Below are positions 23,318 through 35,654 of a stretch of 64,000 nt of DNA, piece after piece. Position numbers and translations under genes: made by a program. A model generated the notes under the pieces. The model saw only the letters and a program-made list of their open reading frames with translations, made no database searches and was not told the origin of the DNA. Source of the stretch: Penicillium oxalicum (lineage: Eukaryota; Ascomycota; Eurotiomycetes; Eurotiales; Aspergillaceae); assembly GCF_001723175.1 (NCBI RefSeq), contig NC_064651.1, forward strand, positions 2,356,001 through 2,420,000, written 5' to 3'. Position 1 is the stretch's first letter, and each line of letters opens with the position of its first letter.

Positions 23318-26315
23318 GGGACGACCTTTCGAATGATTGCCCGTCGTTCTTGGCGGAGCATTGCCCCGTTTCAAGCAGGGGGCACATGGACCACTTGGTT
23401 TGCTCTGCGAATCGTAGCAATATATTCCGATTGGATAGCGTCTCTTATTTCCTCAACTATATGGCAACCAAGTGAAGCTATTGTGATAACATGCGGGTCC
23501 AACTTCCAGATAGCGCCGCACGTAAGATTCTCGCAGTCGGTGGAGTGGGCCCCGCAGCTTTCAGTTGGTCAATCTACGAGGCATCATGCCTCGTCGTAAC
23601 AAATAACTGAGCCTCGACATTGAATCGACCAAGTGATTCCTCTGACGATCCTACCATGGAATCTTACTAGTATTCATCTTTGGTATTTCCGAGCGATTGC
23701 AACTCTCCAACCCACCCAGCGTCCAAAAAAAGGTATGTCTGGCATTCGTACCAACCCGCAAGTCTATCCATTGTACTGACCGCCTAGAGTTCCTGCATAA
23801 AATGATCATCATCATAAATAGCACATCATGTGGCGCGGATACCTCGGCCCTTAAGGCTGCTGAAGATTCGGATCCTATTTTGCGCCTCGCCGAAGTTTTG
23901 GAAGACGAAGGGCTCCGTAAAACTCGGCAGACCAGTATCCGCCCGGTGCCAAGCCCTCCGAACGCCGAGGGTCTTCCACTATTTGATCAGAAGGTGGAGC
24001 ATGTAGGAGGTGGTGGATCCAACAGCCCAGAGGTATTATTATTGTGCGGCTTCTGCGTGCACAATCAATCCCACATGGCCTCAAGTCTTGAGATGTAGCT
24101 TCTGCAGGGGTTACTATGACTGACATTCATCCACATTCAATAGGGGCTATGGACATTAGATGGTAACTGTATCTTGATAGGTATATGACTGGGTTGGCAA
24201 AGATTTGAAGGCAGAAAGTTTTTCAATATGCAGAAGACGTATTGAGGTTGGAAGCACAATAACAGACTTTGACCGGCCATTTAAAATTTCCAAAGGTGAA
24301 TAATTGCTCCCAAAAGCACGAGAACATCTCTCTCGAGATGCTTATCTCGTTGGGCGCTCAGCAGCCCCTCCCGCCCAGTCAATTCCGCGTATTACCGTTG
24401 GACGGGCTGAATAGCACGACTATATGTAGAGCGCAATCACCCAAGAGTTGAGGGAGGCGATCCTATGGCCAACCACCTGAGCCGTCCCACTCAGCAAACC
24501 ACCAATGTACTAACTCCCATCTGTCCTTAAAATACTCATCGAGAGCTAGTGACGGTGAGTTACCTTGGGCTGTTACCTATGTTCGGGTGGCTTTCAGTCA
24601 GTGTCTACCTACTGTACGCGGCAGCGTGCCGTCTGAATGTGTGGTAGTACAATGGTAGGGCCAAGTTTCGTCCCGAATGCCAAGAAGGCAATAGCTCTGG
24701 TGGAAAATCAATCAACCGAGCCCTTGATCAGGTTTAGTGGGAAAGTGGGTCTCGATCGAACCTCGAAAGTCGTCGTATGTGTTTCCCAATTTTGGCGGTC
24801 TTGAAAGAAAGATCCAGGAGTATTATCTCCTTCTCGTCCCTGCTTTTGGATACGATCAGCGCGATGGCAGGCTTTTTGGGCTCACAAATGTGGGGAGATG
24901 AATGTGGTGATCTGAAGTATTTGTGCCGGTAGGACCGGGTTCATCGCGTGCCAAGAGCACCTAAGCAGCGCTCGCGGCACACCCCGTCTGGGAGGTTCTC
25001 CATTGAATGTGCGATGCGTGAGTGGGCATATAATGTCACGGGTAAGAAGGACAGTCGTTGAAAGTATCCACTATCTTCGCTAGAGTGTCAATATCATCCA
25101 CCGAAAAAGGCAGAAACGAGGATGGAAGGGCATTCTTCGCGATCAAAGTTCCAAACGAATACGAGTGTACGAGTGGACGAACTGGCCTGCCGCGTACACA
25201 AGAATCTCCAAGCTTCGATTACAGTCGGTAGCGCCTCGCCCTGCCCAATCATACGTAATTGAAAGCAAGCCACGATACGTTCTTGTTTGGAAGAATAGAT
25301 TAGAGGGGGGGAAACAAATCAAAAGCAAACTACAAAGTAAACATGACTGCAGAAACTACCGTAGAAAGTTGATCATGGTATGCGGTATTGACTCGATGCT
25401 CTCGGCAAACCTTGATCTTGAAGACAGCCCGGTGGCTGATTCCACATCTCCATCATCCGAAACGAATCGCATGGTGACCGGAATTCGGATCAATTAGACC
25501 TGCATTAGGACATGGCCGCGTGGAGCACACGACTGCCCACCGGGTTCGGTCGCTCCATTCAAATTCATCCGAGCATTCCAGCGCCGTCGGTCTTGATCCA
25601 GCCATGTCGAATCGTCGACCAACCCACCGTCTGTCTCACCCCTTCGACTCATGGTTCGGCACATGTCTATGCTCGTGGACATTGGTCGAGCATCAAACCG
25701 CGACTTTGGTCTGGTACTTCCTTTTGCACCTTCTTCTCCAAAAAAAAAAAAAATCAAAATTTCCACCCGATGGAACGCAGTGCACTTTATTCCCATCCAT
25801 CCATTCACCGTCACCACTCCTGACCCAGCTGATCGTGAGACAAACGTCGCCGATGCCAAGTCCACCTTTTGAAGATACCACGTCCCGAGTCCTCCGGCCT
25901 ATATCCAGCGGGCCTGGCGGGACCATTCTCTGGAAACCGGAATAATTGGAGATTTCACATTAAACTTCAGATTTCAATTGCCAAAACCTTGGAGAAGGCC
26001 CGCTCTTCCTGAATTCTCGGTTCCTTCCAAATAATTCTCTTAAAAGCAATAGATTCGTCCAGAATAATTTGTTTATTGCTCCTGTCGTGAGAGCTCGTGT
26101 TTCTCGTGCTCCCGCCCCTCTGCTCTCCGCGCTCCGCGCTCCGCTCCCTTTCTTGGGATTCCTGATCCCTTGCTCTCCTTAGATGATTTATGTCGTGTCA
26201 ATCCATTCATTCCTTTGATTCTCATTACCTGATTGCGAAAGGGGTCTGATTCTGGGTGTGAGATCTGTTGTCCAGTTCGTGTCAGAAAACGGTCTTCCCT
26301 GTCACACTTCTCATC
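23318..26315. other. Intergenic region with one weak candidate gene
   Basis: Three kilobases between the MEMO1-like stop and the PAP2 gene start. Apart from the candidate at 23802-24098, I see no coding sequence. The last 250 bp before the PAP2 start are pyrimidine-rich, with CTCTCCGCGCTCCGCGCTCC-like repeats, typical of a fungal promoter and leader. A 13-base A run sits at about 25740-25753. Confidence 0.5.
23802..24098 (+). CDS. Possible short spliced gene, unknown product
   Basis: A 99-codon open frame follows an excellent 55-nt intron at 23733-23787 (GTATGT donor, branch ACTGACC, CTAG acceptor). That intron lies upstream of the ATG and would be in the 5' UTR. The middle of the product has a coding look: SALKAAEDSDPILRLAEVLE and then a Pro/Gly-rich tail. 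A second weak donor at 24033-24034 and acceptor near 24107-24108 would instead end the protein as SPEGLL. I recognise no family. It could equally be a non-coding transcript. Confidence 0.3.
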   Translation: MIIIINSTSCGADTSALKAAEDSDPILRLAEVLEDEGLRKTRQTSIRPVPSPPNAEGLPLFDQKVEHVGGGGSNSPEVLLLCGFCVHNQSHMASSLEM

Positions 26316-27779
26316 ATGGCGGGCTCAACACCGGACATGGGCAAGCCCCAATTTTCTTCTCACGCATGGCTTGAGCCTATTGTAAGTTTATCATGTCTCT
26401 TTTTTTTGTGAGGGGTGACGACCCTATGAGGGGAAAAAAGAAAGAAGACAAACGACTGTCCACACCGTTGTCCTGGTCATGCGAAAGGAAGCTAACAAGT
26501 GGTGACCATGACAGGTCGTCGTGAGCATCATGCTGGGCTCACTCGTGCTCAACCGACGCAAAAATTATAGTATCTGGAGCGACAACAGACCCATTGAGGA
26601 GCGTACTCCCCGCCGATACTTTGATTCTGACGATGAATATCGCGAACGATCACCCAGTCCCGGCAAGACAGATCGGGTCTGTGGCGTATCCGTCGCCACG
26701 CCGGACTCGTCGCGCTGGGCCCGTCACATCCACAGTCGAATCCTGTACAAATTTCCCTTCTTGGTCGAGATGTTCTACTGGGCGGTCAACTATCTCTTCT
26801 ACTCCGTGACGAAAGCAACTGCGCAATGGCTGGCTCCGGCCCAGGAGAGTGTGGTGGAAATTGCCCAACGACATGGCGAGAGCATTCTCTGGTTCGAGCA
26901 CGAATCGGTCTTTCGATGGATGTTCCCCATCATGGAATCGGACTTTCAGGGCTATTTCCTCGGCAACCACCCGTCTATCATGACCTTTTTCAATCGCATC
27001 TACTCTCTCGTCCATATTCCCGGCACTGTCCTGTAAGTACTTGGACGGATGATGTGCATGTGATCCTAGGAGCTACGATCCTGCGCTGGATATCAGGGCC
27101 ACTCTGCAAACCCCCAGTATACTGAAGCTCACCTTCGTCTCTCTTTCTCTTCTGCAGATTCATCTCCTGGTATTATCATGAAGCCCCCAACGCCAATACC
27201 TTTGCCTTTGTCCGCCGCACCATGACCCTCGGCAACTTCTTCGCATTTGCCATTTTCTGTGTATACCCTTGCATGCCACCGCGTCTCCTCCCCGACTCCT
27301 ACCACTTCTTCGACACCGTTCGCCAAGATCACGCCGAAAGTGTCTGGGTTGACAGCAAATCCGTGAATCAATTTGCCGCCATGCCCAGTCTCCACTTCAC
27401 CTACGCCTTTGTGATCAGCAGTACCTTCCTCTACCACTCGGAGATCTTCCGCCGTTTCCGCGGCAAGCCCGTTCGCAAATCCACCTTCTCGCAAGTTCTG
27501 TACACGGTGCTCGCTCTGGCATACTCGCTGCTGGTCCTCAGCGTGATTGTCGCCACTGCCAATCATTACTGGCTTGATGCAGTCCTGGCCATGGTCTCGG
27601 TGACTGTGTGCTTTATGGTAAATCGGGTGTTCTTGCTCCTTCTACCTGTAGAGTACTGTCTTTGCTGGGTGTTGCGCCTGGCGAAGCCGCCTCCTCATGT
27701 GGGTGGGAACAAGTCTGATGACTCGAGGGCGATGGAATCGCCTCAGTACCGGGCTGTGTCGGGTTCGGATAACGTGTGA
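26316..27779 (+). CDS. Aur1-like PAP2-superfamily integral membrane protein
   Basis: 401 residues from exons 26316-26381, 26515-27032 and 27158-27779 (introns of 133 and 125 nt; GTAAGT donors; branch GCTAAC in the first). The protein is polytopic, with about six hydrophobic segments mostly in the second half. The phosphatase/transferase motifs are PPRLLPD, AMPSLHF (the PSLH box) and ANHYWLDAV (the HxxxD box). This pattern fits the PAP2_3 group that includes inositol phosphorylceramide synthase Aur1. However, fungi carry several such paralogues, and I cannot say this one is Aur1 itself. The likely reaction is transfer or hydrolysis of a lipid-linked phosphoester in the ER or Golgi. A Ser/Arg-rich cytosolic segment (about 45-75) precedes the membrane part. 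Confidence 0.82.
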
Positions 27780-30700
27780 TCTATATCTTTTTTAAATTTA
27801 AAGCTTTTTTTTCTGTCTACCCTTTCTTCAATATACTTTCAAATCCACAGCGGCAGTAGCAGTAATACCGCATTGGATGTATCGTCCCCACCTCCCCATA
27901 TCTGTTCAATTCATCGCCAGACCCGTCATGTTCCATCAGCCGAAGTAACAGAGTAACAGGTCTAGCACTTGTTCCAACCAACCATCTCCCAGCCCGACCC
28001 TCGCGACGCAACCCTCAGCCTTGGCGGTATAAACAGGCCCTTGTCCTTCCACACTCAGTATTCTAGCCATCCAGACGATGCATAGCTACGTGAACCCTGG
28101 AGACCTTGCGTCTGATATGCTGTTGACCACGTCCATCAGAAGTTGCCCTATCATCCACACCGATCACACTATTGATTTAAGGTTCTCGGTGTGCGTCATT
28201 GCAGAGTTTCTCGTACGCCACATCCATGCAAAGAAACCGAGCCTCATGTCCGGGCACAGCTACTGGCTACTACAGTAGTACCTTCTTATGGTGCAGCGTG
28301 CAGACAGTACAAGTGCAGAAAGCGCTTCCCCTCCGCCTCCGCCCCACTGGTCCCTGACTGGAGGTGGTCACCTTGAACAAACATCCTCAGTCGACGACGA
28401 GAATCTACCGCGTCCAGACGCTTCTCCAGTTGCACATCCGTACGAAATGAGCTCATTTCCATCAGGGTGGTCTGTGTCACAGTAATCTACCGCAGGTCAT
28501 CTACTTATTCCAATGACCCCTTAATGGAGGCACCTGGGTTGTACAAACCGGTCCAGGTGTACCTGCAGATTCCTATACTCTCGTCTTTGGATGTCCAAAC
28601 CGTCCAACGTCCAAAGCAGTCTCCCATCCCCTTGGGGTGAAAGACCGTGGTCATCTGGGGGTAATTCGTCATCCAAAGGGGGCCAGATAGAACCCCAATA
28701 TTTTTAGGCTCTAGTATAATTAGACATTTGGGGGCTACGCCTGGGGGCTTCATGCGGAACACAGGCAGTTCAAAGTCATCTTCTTAGCTTCGCCAAGCTT
28801 TCGGGGCTAAAAAGTCAAAGTGGTGTGAATCGGGCAGGACGAGATAGATCTCCGATTTCGAAATTGGCCGGATCACAGCCTAGGCTTCCACATACGTTTC
28901 GTCCACCACTGTCTCGGGACCAGGGTTGGAGGAGCTACGGACGTGAGGAGGACCAAGGGCGCCGATTGAACACATCAATAGCCTGATGGGGAAAATCGTC
29001 TTCCCCCGTGCGGGTGGCGAGCAGGATCGGCTGATGAGGTAGTACTGTATAGGTCGTGAGATGAATCTGCATTCTACAATATGTTCAAGTTGGTGATCGG
29101 ATGCCCCCTGAAGCCCCGACGGGATGGAAAGATGTAGACTGCGCGGGCAGTTGGACACATATGTCATCCACCCAAGAATTCCATCGATTCCCAACGTCTG
29201 CTGTTCCTTTTCCTCTGGCTTTTGTTCCGTTCTTCAATTGTACTTCTGGCGATGTGCAATTAAAGACGGTTGCCCAATCAGCCCTGATCTGAAGAGGCCC
29301 ACGCGCAAGGAGAGACGAAACAGAGCCTTTGAGCAAAAGCCCCCCTGAAACTCTGTAACAGGAACCCGAAATCTGTAACCGCTAGCAAAGTCAAATCGGT
29401 CAGATTGGTCCAAATGGGTCCAAATGGGTCCAAATGGACAGCCACCAGTGGCTCACTCCGAGCGGGTCTGATGTGTTCCTGTGGAGGGTCGCTCACATCC
29501 AGGAGGAGGCGAGAGCTGAATTTTGCAGCCGACAGGGCGACGATGGATCTTATCGGGCCCTCCATTTCCGAGAGAGCGGGTGTCAACTGTCAACTCCTCT
29601 CGATCGAGTTCAAATTCCGGTAGCTCATCTTGAAAAGTGGAGAAGGATCAGAGAGAGAAGTCATGCTGGCTTTTTCGGTGAACCGCCGGGACCTGAATAT
29701 TGGGCGCGAACGGGCCCTCCCTTTTCTTTTTTGTTCCAAAGTGCCGCACGGTTCACTCACTTCATAGATCACCGCCGAATTGGACCTTCGGACAATCTCA
29801 TTCCCTTGCAGTTTCGTGGACGACCACGAAAACTTGCATTGCAAGGTAGATCGATCAGTCCCGTCCAGCACTGATTTCAGAGTCACGGTTTTCTTGCGCT
29901 GTGATCTGCCACTGGTCATCCTGCACTGTGAAGACGATCGACACCCTTTTTCAGAGGCCACGCGCCGGTGGCGTGCATCGCGCGCGCGCGCTAAACGGAC
30001 TCGTGGGGGCGGATGGACACCTCGCAAGTCGTGCTAGTCTCTTTTGCGCCCTCGCTTTTGCTCTCTCCTGGTTTCAGGTTGGGGCCAGGTTCACTATTCG
30101 ACCGTCGCGAAGACTGAAGAGTCAGATTCTTCGACCTTTCCACTTTTCAAGACCGTCCCATCGGTGATCGCGTCCCCATCTGACCCCATCTGCCGCCGTC
30201 TGCTCATTCGTCCCCGACAGGTACTTGCTTATCAAGTCGGGTCAAATTGCAGTAAACGCCGTAGTTGCAGTAGCACTGGATGGGACACGGATCTCACATC
30301 ACATCCGTCATTGGCTCGCGTAAAATTCGACAGAGGAAATCTACACTGCGAGGGGGACGAGCTCAGTCAAAGGTGACGGATCTCCGGTGAGTTGTGATGA
30401 GGGGAAGCCATCCGTGCCACCATTCAGACCCTATTCATGCACACACACACACAGTCCGTCAACTAGCTGTTGCCGATATAAGTAAGACGATCTTCTTCGC
30501 CCCCAGCTCTCACTTTCTTTTTTTATCCCTTCTGCGTGTAGACGTTCCTTTCCTGTCCCTCTCCTCCTTCTGCCCCCAAGGTTGTTACCCAGTGCTGGTT
30601 GCTGGTAACATTCCTTTGTTGACTGATATCATCGAGTATACTTCTGATTGCTCCTCTGTCGAGTCGAAGCATCATATACACTCCTTCATTTACTTGAACT

Positions 30701-30790
30701 TCATTCCTTTGCTCTTTCGAATCAGTCAACTTTTGCACACTCCTTCATTTTGTTTTGTTTTGGATCACACGTGGACTCACCATACTCATC
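27780..30790. other. Intergenic, no supported gene
   Basis: Three kilobases between the PAP2 stop and the GH71 start. No open frame shows coding character. It contains a 10-bp unit repeated three times at 29407-29436, a CA repeat near 30438-30452 and a TATA-like GATATAAG at about 30476-30483, some 310 bp before the GH71 start, followed by a pyrimidine-rich leader. Confidence 0.5.
29407..29436. repeat. Three tandem copies of a 10-bp unit
   Basis: The unit GGTCCAAATG is repeated three times without mismatch in otherwise unremarkable intergenic DNA. Confidence 0.9.
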
Positions 30791-32606
30791 ATGTTCCGTC
30801 AGCTTCTTCTCCTAGCCCTAGTCGGCTTCATCATGCCTTTTTCCTGGGCATGGCCCATCTGCACGGGATCGAGAACTCCCTCCGCATCAAAGACAATGCC
30901 CACTGCGACTACCGTCCCAACTCTGGACCCAGCGCCTACCCCGGGTGCTGGAACCACCGATCGAATGGTGTTTGCTCACTTTATGGTAAGACCCCCCCCC
31001 ATCCCATCCGCATGTCGAATGACAATTTCTCTTTGGAGAACCCGTTGCTAAATGCCAACATTTGGCGGGACACAGATGGGCATTACCAGCAACCGGCTGA
31101 ATGCAAGTGACTATGATGGTGATATGCAGCAGGCCAAAGCCGCCGGCATCGACGCCTTTGCGCTGAACATCGGCACGGATCCTTTCACCGACACTCAGCT
31201 GGACTTGGCGTACGAATCCGCTGCCAACAACGACATGAAGGTGTTCATATCCTTTGACTTCAACTGGTGGAAAACCAGCGACGCCGGTGCTGTCGGAGCC
31301 AAGACCAAGCAGTATGCTGATCATCCCGCGCAACTCAAAGTCGACGGCAAAGTCTTTGTCTCGTCCTTTGCGGGTGACGGTCTGGATGTCGGTGCTCTCC
31401 GTGCGGCGGTTGGGCAGGAGATCTTCTTTGCCCCCAATTTCCAGCCCGCGCAGAGCAACTTTGATGATCTCGATGCGGCATTGAATTGGATGGCTTGGCC
31501 GAGCAACGGCGAGAACAAGGCGCCGACTGTCAATCGCCATGTCAGTGTGGTGCAGGGGGATCAGGCTTACATTGATGCGTTGAAGGGGAAGCCTTACATT
31601 GCGCGTAAGTGATCTCTCGTCGACCCGCATCCGACTCGCGACAAGGCTAACGTGAAGTGGGGTCTGTCCTTTTTTTGGGATGCTGAACAGCCATTTCACC
31701 TTGGTTCTCAACCCATTTTGGTAGCGAGGTCTCCTACAGTAAGAACTGGGTGTTCCCCTCCGATCTACTCTGGTACAACCGCTGGCGTGATATTCTCGCC
31801 AAGGGGCCGCGCTTTGTCGAGATCATCACTTGGAACGACTACGGCGAGTCCCACTATGTTGGACCGCTCTCCTCGCCGCATACCGACGATGGGGCCTCCA
31901 AGTGGGTGATGGACATGTGAGTTCATCTTCTGCCTCTCTCTCCCCTTTTTTTCTCTGAAGAGGATTATCCATCTGACCTTTTGCCCTCTTTATTTTGTCA
32001 TTGTTTTAGGCCGCACACTGGTTGGCTCGACATGGCCAAGCCCTTCATCGCCGCCTATAAGGCGGGTGCCACTGATGCGCAGCCCTACGTCCAGGAGGAG
32101 AAACTGGTCTACTGGTACCGGCCCACCAAGGAGGGTGTCAACTGCGACGCCACCGACAACACCATGGAGGGCACTCCCAACAACAGCACTGGAAACTTCT
32201 TTGCGGGACGCCCGAACGGATACCACACGATGGCAGACGAGGTGTTTGTGGTCGCCATGCTTCAATCCCCGCTCAAGTGGTTGTCAACTCGGGCGGGCAG
32301 ACCACCACGTTCGACGCCCCCGCGGGCATCACCGCGTACAAAGCACCCATGGGGACTGGCCCGCAGCAATTTGCCGTGGCTCGCAACGGGCAAAATGTGC
32401 TGTCGGGGACCAGCGCACGGGATATTGGCGACACGTGCAACTGTGGAATTTACAACTTCAACGCATATGTGGGGACTTTGCCGGCGCCCGCGGTGATGGA
32501 TCAGCTGCAGCCCACGGGACATGCCATGTTGACCAAGGGACTGAAGATGGTGTGTCCGACCACGTTGCAAACCCATATCGTGAGTCGGGAGGCAGACGCG
32601 GCGTAA
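30791..32606 (+). CDS. Secreted GH71 alpha-1,3-glucanase (mutanase), frameshifted
   Basis: Endo-alpha-1,3-glucanase family that cleaves cell-wall alpha-1,3-glucan. Exons are 30791-30985, 31076-31604, 31691-31916 and 32010-32606, with introns of 86-93 nt. Residues 1-20 form a signal peptide (MFRQLLLLALVGFIMPFSWA), followed by a Thr/Pro-rich linker. The GH71 domain starts at MVFAHFM|MGITSNR and has KVFISFDFNWWK, VFVSSFAGDG and EIITWNDYGESHY. The C-terminal beta domain contains CNCGIYNFNAYVG. The last exon is out of frame with itself. The frame from 32010 breaks at the CCCC run 32267-32270, and the correct frame resumes at 32271 (VVVNSGGQTTTFDAP). One missing base accounts for it: with it the sum is 1548 nt, or 515 residues. 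It is either a sequence error or a real truncating mutation; the catalytic domain is intact either way. Confidence 0.88.
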
Positions 32607-34145
32607 ATGCCGTCTCGGTCCATGGGTCTGGATGGCTCTCCCCGACTCCCAAGGAAACAAGAAGGAAAGAGGAGTGTGTATTGGAGGCTTCTGCCCATGA
32701 TGACATGAACAAACTGCAATGAGGACAGGAAAAAGGCAGCTGTGCTGGACTTTCTTGGACATGAACACTCAAAAGAACCATTCTGACGCCGGTCGTTGGA
32801 ACCCATTGCCAGTTGTCCGATTGCGATACCCCCCTTCTAGACCAAAGACTTTTGATACCAAATTCCCATCATTTTTGTTGATTCTTCCTGGATTTTCCAT
32901 TCTTTTGAAGAAGAAAATAAAAAAACTGAAGACTGAGGATGCTCAGAGACAAGACTCGTAGAGATGGAGCTCTAGACTTTTACACTACACTCTGTTCGAC
33001 TTTCCGTCACCCTTTAATGACAGGGCTGCGATGTACTTGGCCGGTACTAACCTTGGTACCTCCCTTCCGATCTAAAATCCTCGTACCACGTCCATCGCCC
33101 TCTCCTCGTACCACCTCTTTAATCTCCCTCTCTCTTCTTTAAAATACTCGTACTATGCAACTGTGGAGAGTTTATCCTCACCAAAGCTTATTCGGTTGGC
33201 TGAAAGTGCCAAATTGGACCAGTCCAGCCTGATCTCCAGAACGTCCCTTCGTTATCAGTCGATCCGCCCCTCGCATCCTTCTTTTCCGACTCCTCCCATT
33301 TTGAGTATTCAGAGAGTAATCTATAGATTGACATTTCCTTGAATCTCTCTCCAATCAAACATCAAGCATCAAGGCGAAGGGGGGAGGCTGGCCAGCCCAC
33401 CGCTCTCTCTCTCTCTCTATCGCTCACCGACTCTCTCTCTCTCTCTCTCTCCTTCTCTCTTCCACACCCCCCTGCCATTGCACAATACAATCTAATCCAT
33501 GCATGATCGGGAAAGAAGGAATCCCAAGGGAAATCTAGGAATCGAGGATGGGCAAATGGGGGGAAAAAAGTAGTTTCTTTTACTTAATTAACCGCTTCCA
33601 ACTGCATGAACCGGGATCCTCTTCCGGCGCAATGCAGTCTCGGCGAAGGGGGAAGTGGTGGTCATGGGCTTTGAATTTGTATCACCTGAACAGTAGAGTA
33701 CCGCGTCGAGATAACCTCAAAATATGAAAAAAAAGTAAAGGAGATAAAAGATAAAAATGCAATCTGAACGAAATGAAAAAAAAAGGAAAACTCCCGGTCT
33801 GTCTCCCAACTAGGAGAAACCCGGATTGGTTTGTCAATTTGTAGGTTGGTGAACAGGCGAGAGATCCCAGGTCAAAGTCCCTTTCGTCCATGGAGGTTGA
33901 GAGGGGGTGTGGGCAGTCTCGGCGATGGGTTGGGGGGAGACTTGATGGATCTTGTCTTGTCTTGTTTTTTTTTGGGATTTTCTATTTAGTATTTCGAATC
34001 CTTTGCATTCATCGTCTTCTTATTTCTCCCTCTACTTCTTCTGCCTCGTCTCCTCCGTCTTGGCTTGTTCTTCCCTCTTACGTGTTTATCGTTGTTGCTG
34101 ATTGGAGCTGCGATCGGCATTGCATCAAATTCCATTTTCTCTTCC
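32607..34145. other. Intergenic, CT-rich
   Basis: No gene is supported. The region carries the GH71 3' UTR and, towards the right, the promoter and leader of the DUF7730-like gene. Long CT runs occur at 33401-33460. Confidence 0.55.
33401..33460. repeat. CT dinucleotide tract
   Basis: Two nearly pure CT runs separated by a short unique spacer. Pyrimidine tracts of this kind are common in fungal promoters and leaders and are also length-unstable. Confidence 0.9.
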
Positions 34146-35654
34146 ATGGCTGGCGCGACCAAGACCGGAATCTTTTCCTGGGAAGATGTGCTGGCTCAGC
34201 GGTACCAGCGTAAGTGTGCCGGTGTGATGTGCTTTGTGAACGTGTCGAGAAGGGGGAAAACTACACTGCGAACTCTGGAGAAGCGGACTCGATGAAAGAT
34301 CAGATCAGATTGGCGATGGGCACCAGAAGATAAAAACAACAACACTACCCAACCAGATATCACCACATGATCACCAAATACTCTGTCCTCCCCTGTTGTC
34401 TCTCTTCTTGAAATTTCAAATCCCACCCGCTCATCGAAACGCCCTGAGATCACATCGATACTAACCACTTTTTCATCTCTTTTTGATCCGATTTCCCAAC
34501 TCTCCAGATAACAAACCCCCGCCTCTTCCCCAGATTTCTCCCCGCCTCCCCGCACCATACCAACCACAACCAGAATGCCATCTCCTCACGCGTCTCTCTC
34601 TCGAGCTTCGACTGATGATCTGGGAATCCGTCCTCGGAGGCCATCGTCTACATATCCTTCAACGAACCAACCGGCAACTTGGCCATATCATCTGTCCATT
34701 GCACCTTAGTCGCGCAGGGAGTCATGCTCCTCCACCACCCCTCACGCACTCCGCATCCCGGACAAAGTCGAGTTCGCCAACGAGACCGTGGCCCTGCAAG
34801 AACGCCCCGTGGACGCCAATGTTCCCTTTTGTCAGGTTTGCCAGGGAGCCGGCGTGACGCAGCCAGTCAAGGAGGCGGGGTTTTTTGTCCGATCAAAACG
34901 GGCACTGGGATATGCGGATGCGGGGTTGCTGGCTTTGGTCTTGACGTGTCGACAAATGTATGATGTTTGTTTTTTCCCCCTGATTGACTCCTTCACCTCT
35001 CGTCATCTCATCTTGTATTATTCCACCCACTACCTCGGTCTGTCCCTGCCTCTAACCCGACCAAAAAACAGATCCACCGAATCAATCCCCCTCCTCTATG
35101 CATCCAACACCTTCGAATTCAGCATTCCCTGGACCCTCCCCTACTTCCAACCACCCACCATCCCTACCTCCTCCTGGGCCTCCATTCGAACCATCGAGTT
35201 GCGCTGGTCATTCCCCGGCCACTGGCTCCCCACCAAGGACCCCGCTCGCGCCATCTACGTAGCTGCCGGCCAAGTCCCATGGCAAGAAACGTGTCGCGCC
35301 GTCAAGAACCTGCCCGGACTGCGCTCCTTTATTCTCATCCTGGGGAGTACCTGGTTCGGCGAAGGCGCCGAGAGAGTCCCGGTATTTTTAGAGCCATTGG
35401 CAGGACTCGAGCTGGGTCGGGATCGAAGACGAAGACAGTGGGAACGAGAATCAGAGATGGGAATCAGCATGTCGACGCCGGTATACATGACGGTTCATCA
35501 ACGGGATGGGGATCTAGATGAGATGATCTGCTCAGATGGGTCTCGAAGCAGCTTTGATTCGATGGCGAGAGTGTGTCCCGTCTGTCTGAGGAAGGGTCCG
35601 AGTGCTCGGACGAGTGCGCGTGTCCGTGTCCGTGTGCTCCAGAGACGAGATTGA
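34146..35654 (+). CDS. Uncharacterised fungal protein, DUF7730/F-box-like domain
   Basis: A partly resolved model. Exon 1 is 34146-34209 (MAGATKTGIFSWEDVLAQRY), intron 34210-34507 (GTAAGT donor, CCAG acceptor). The next exon contains LLTRLSLELRLMIWESVLGG, the F-box-like opening of the fungal DUF7730 family, and then VPFCQVCQGAG, LGYADAGLLALVLTCRQ and, after an intron at 34958-35071, STESIPLLYASNTFEF and HWLPTKDPARAIYVAAG. These families are abundant in filamentous fungi and have no established function. Between GHIIC (near 34690) and the VCQGAG segment (about 34836) the frame changes. Either a weak 47-nt intron (34721-34767) or one missing base would fix it; I could not decide. The C-terminus is Arg-rich and may also be misread. 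Confidence 0.6.
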
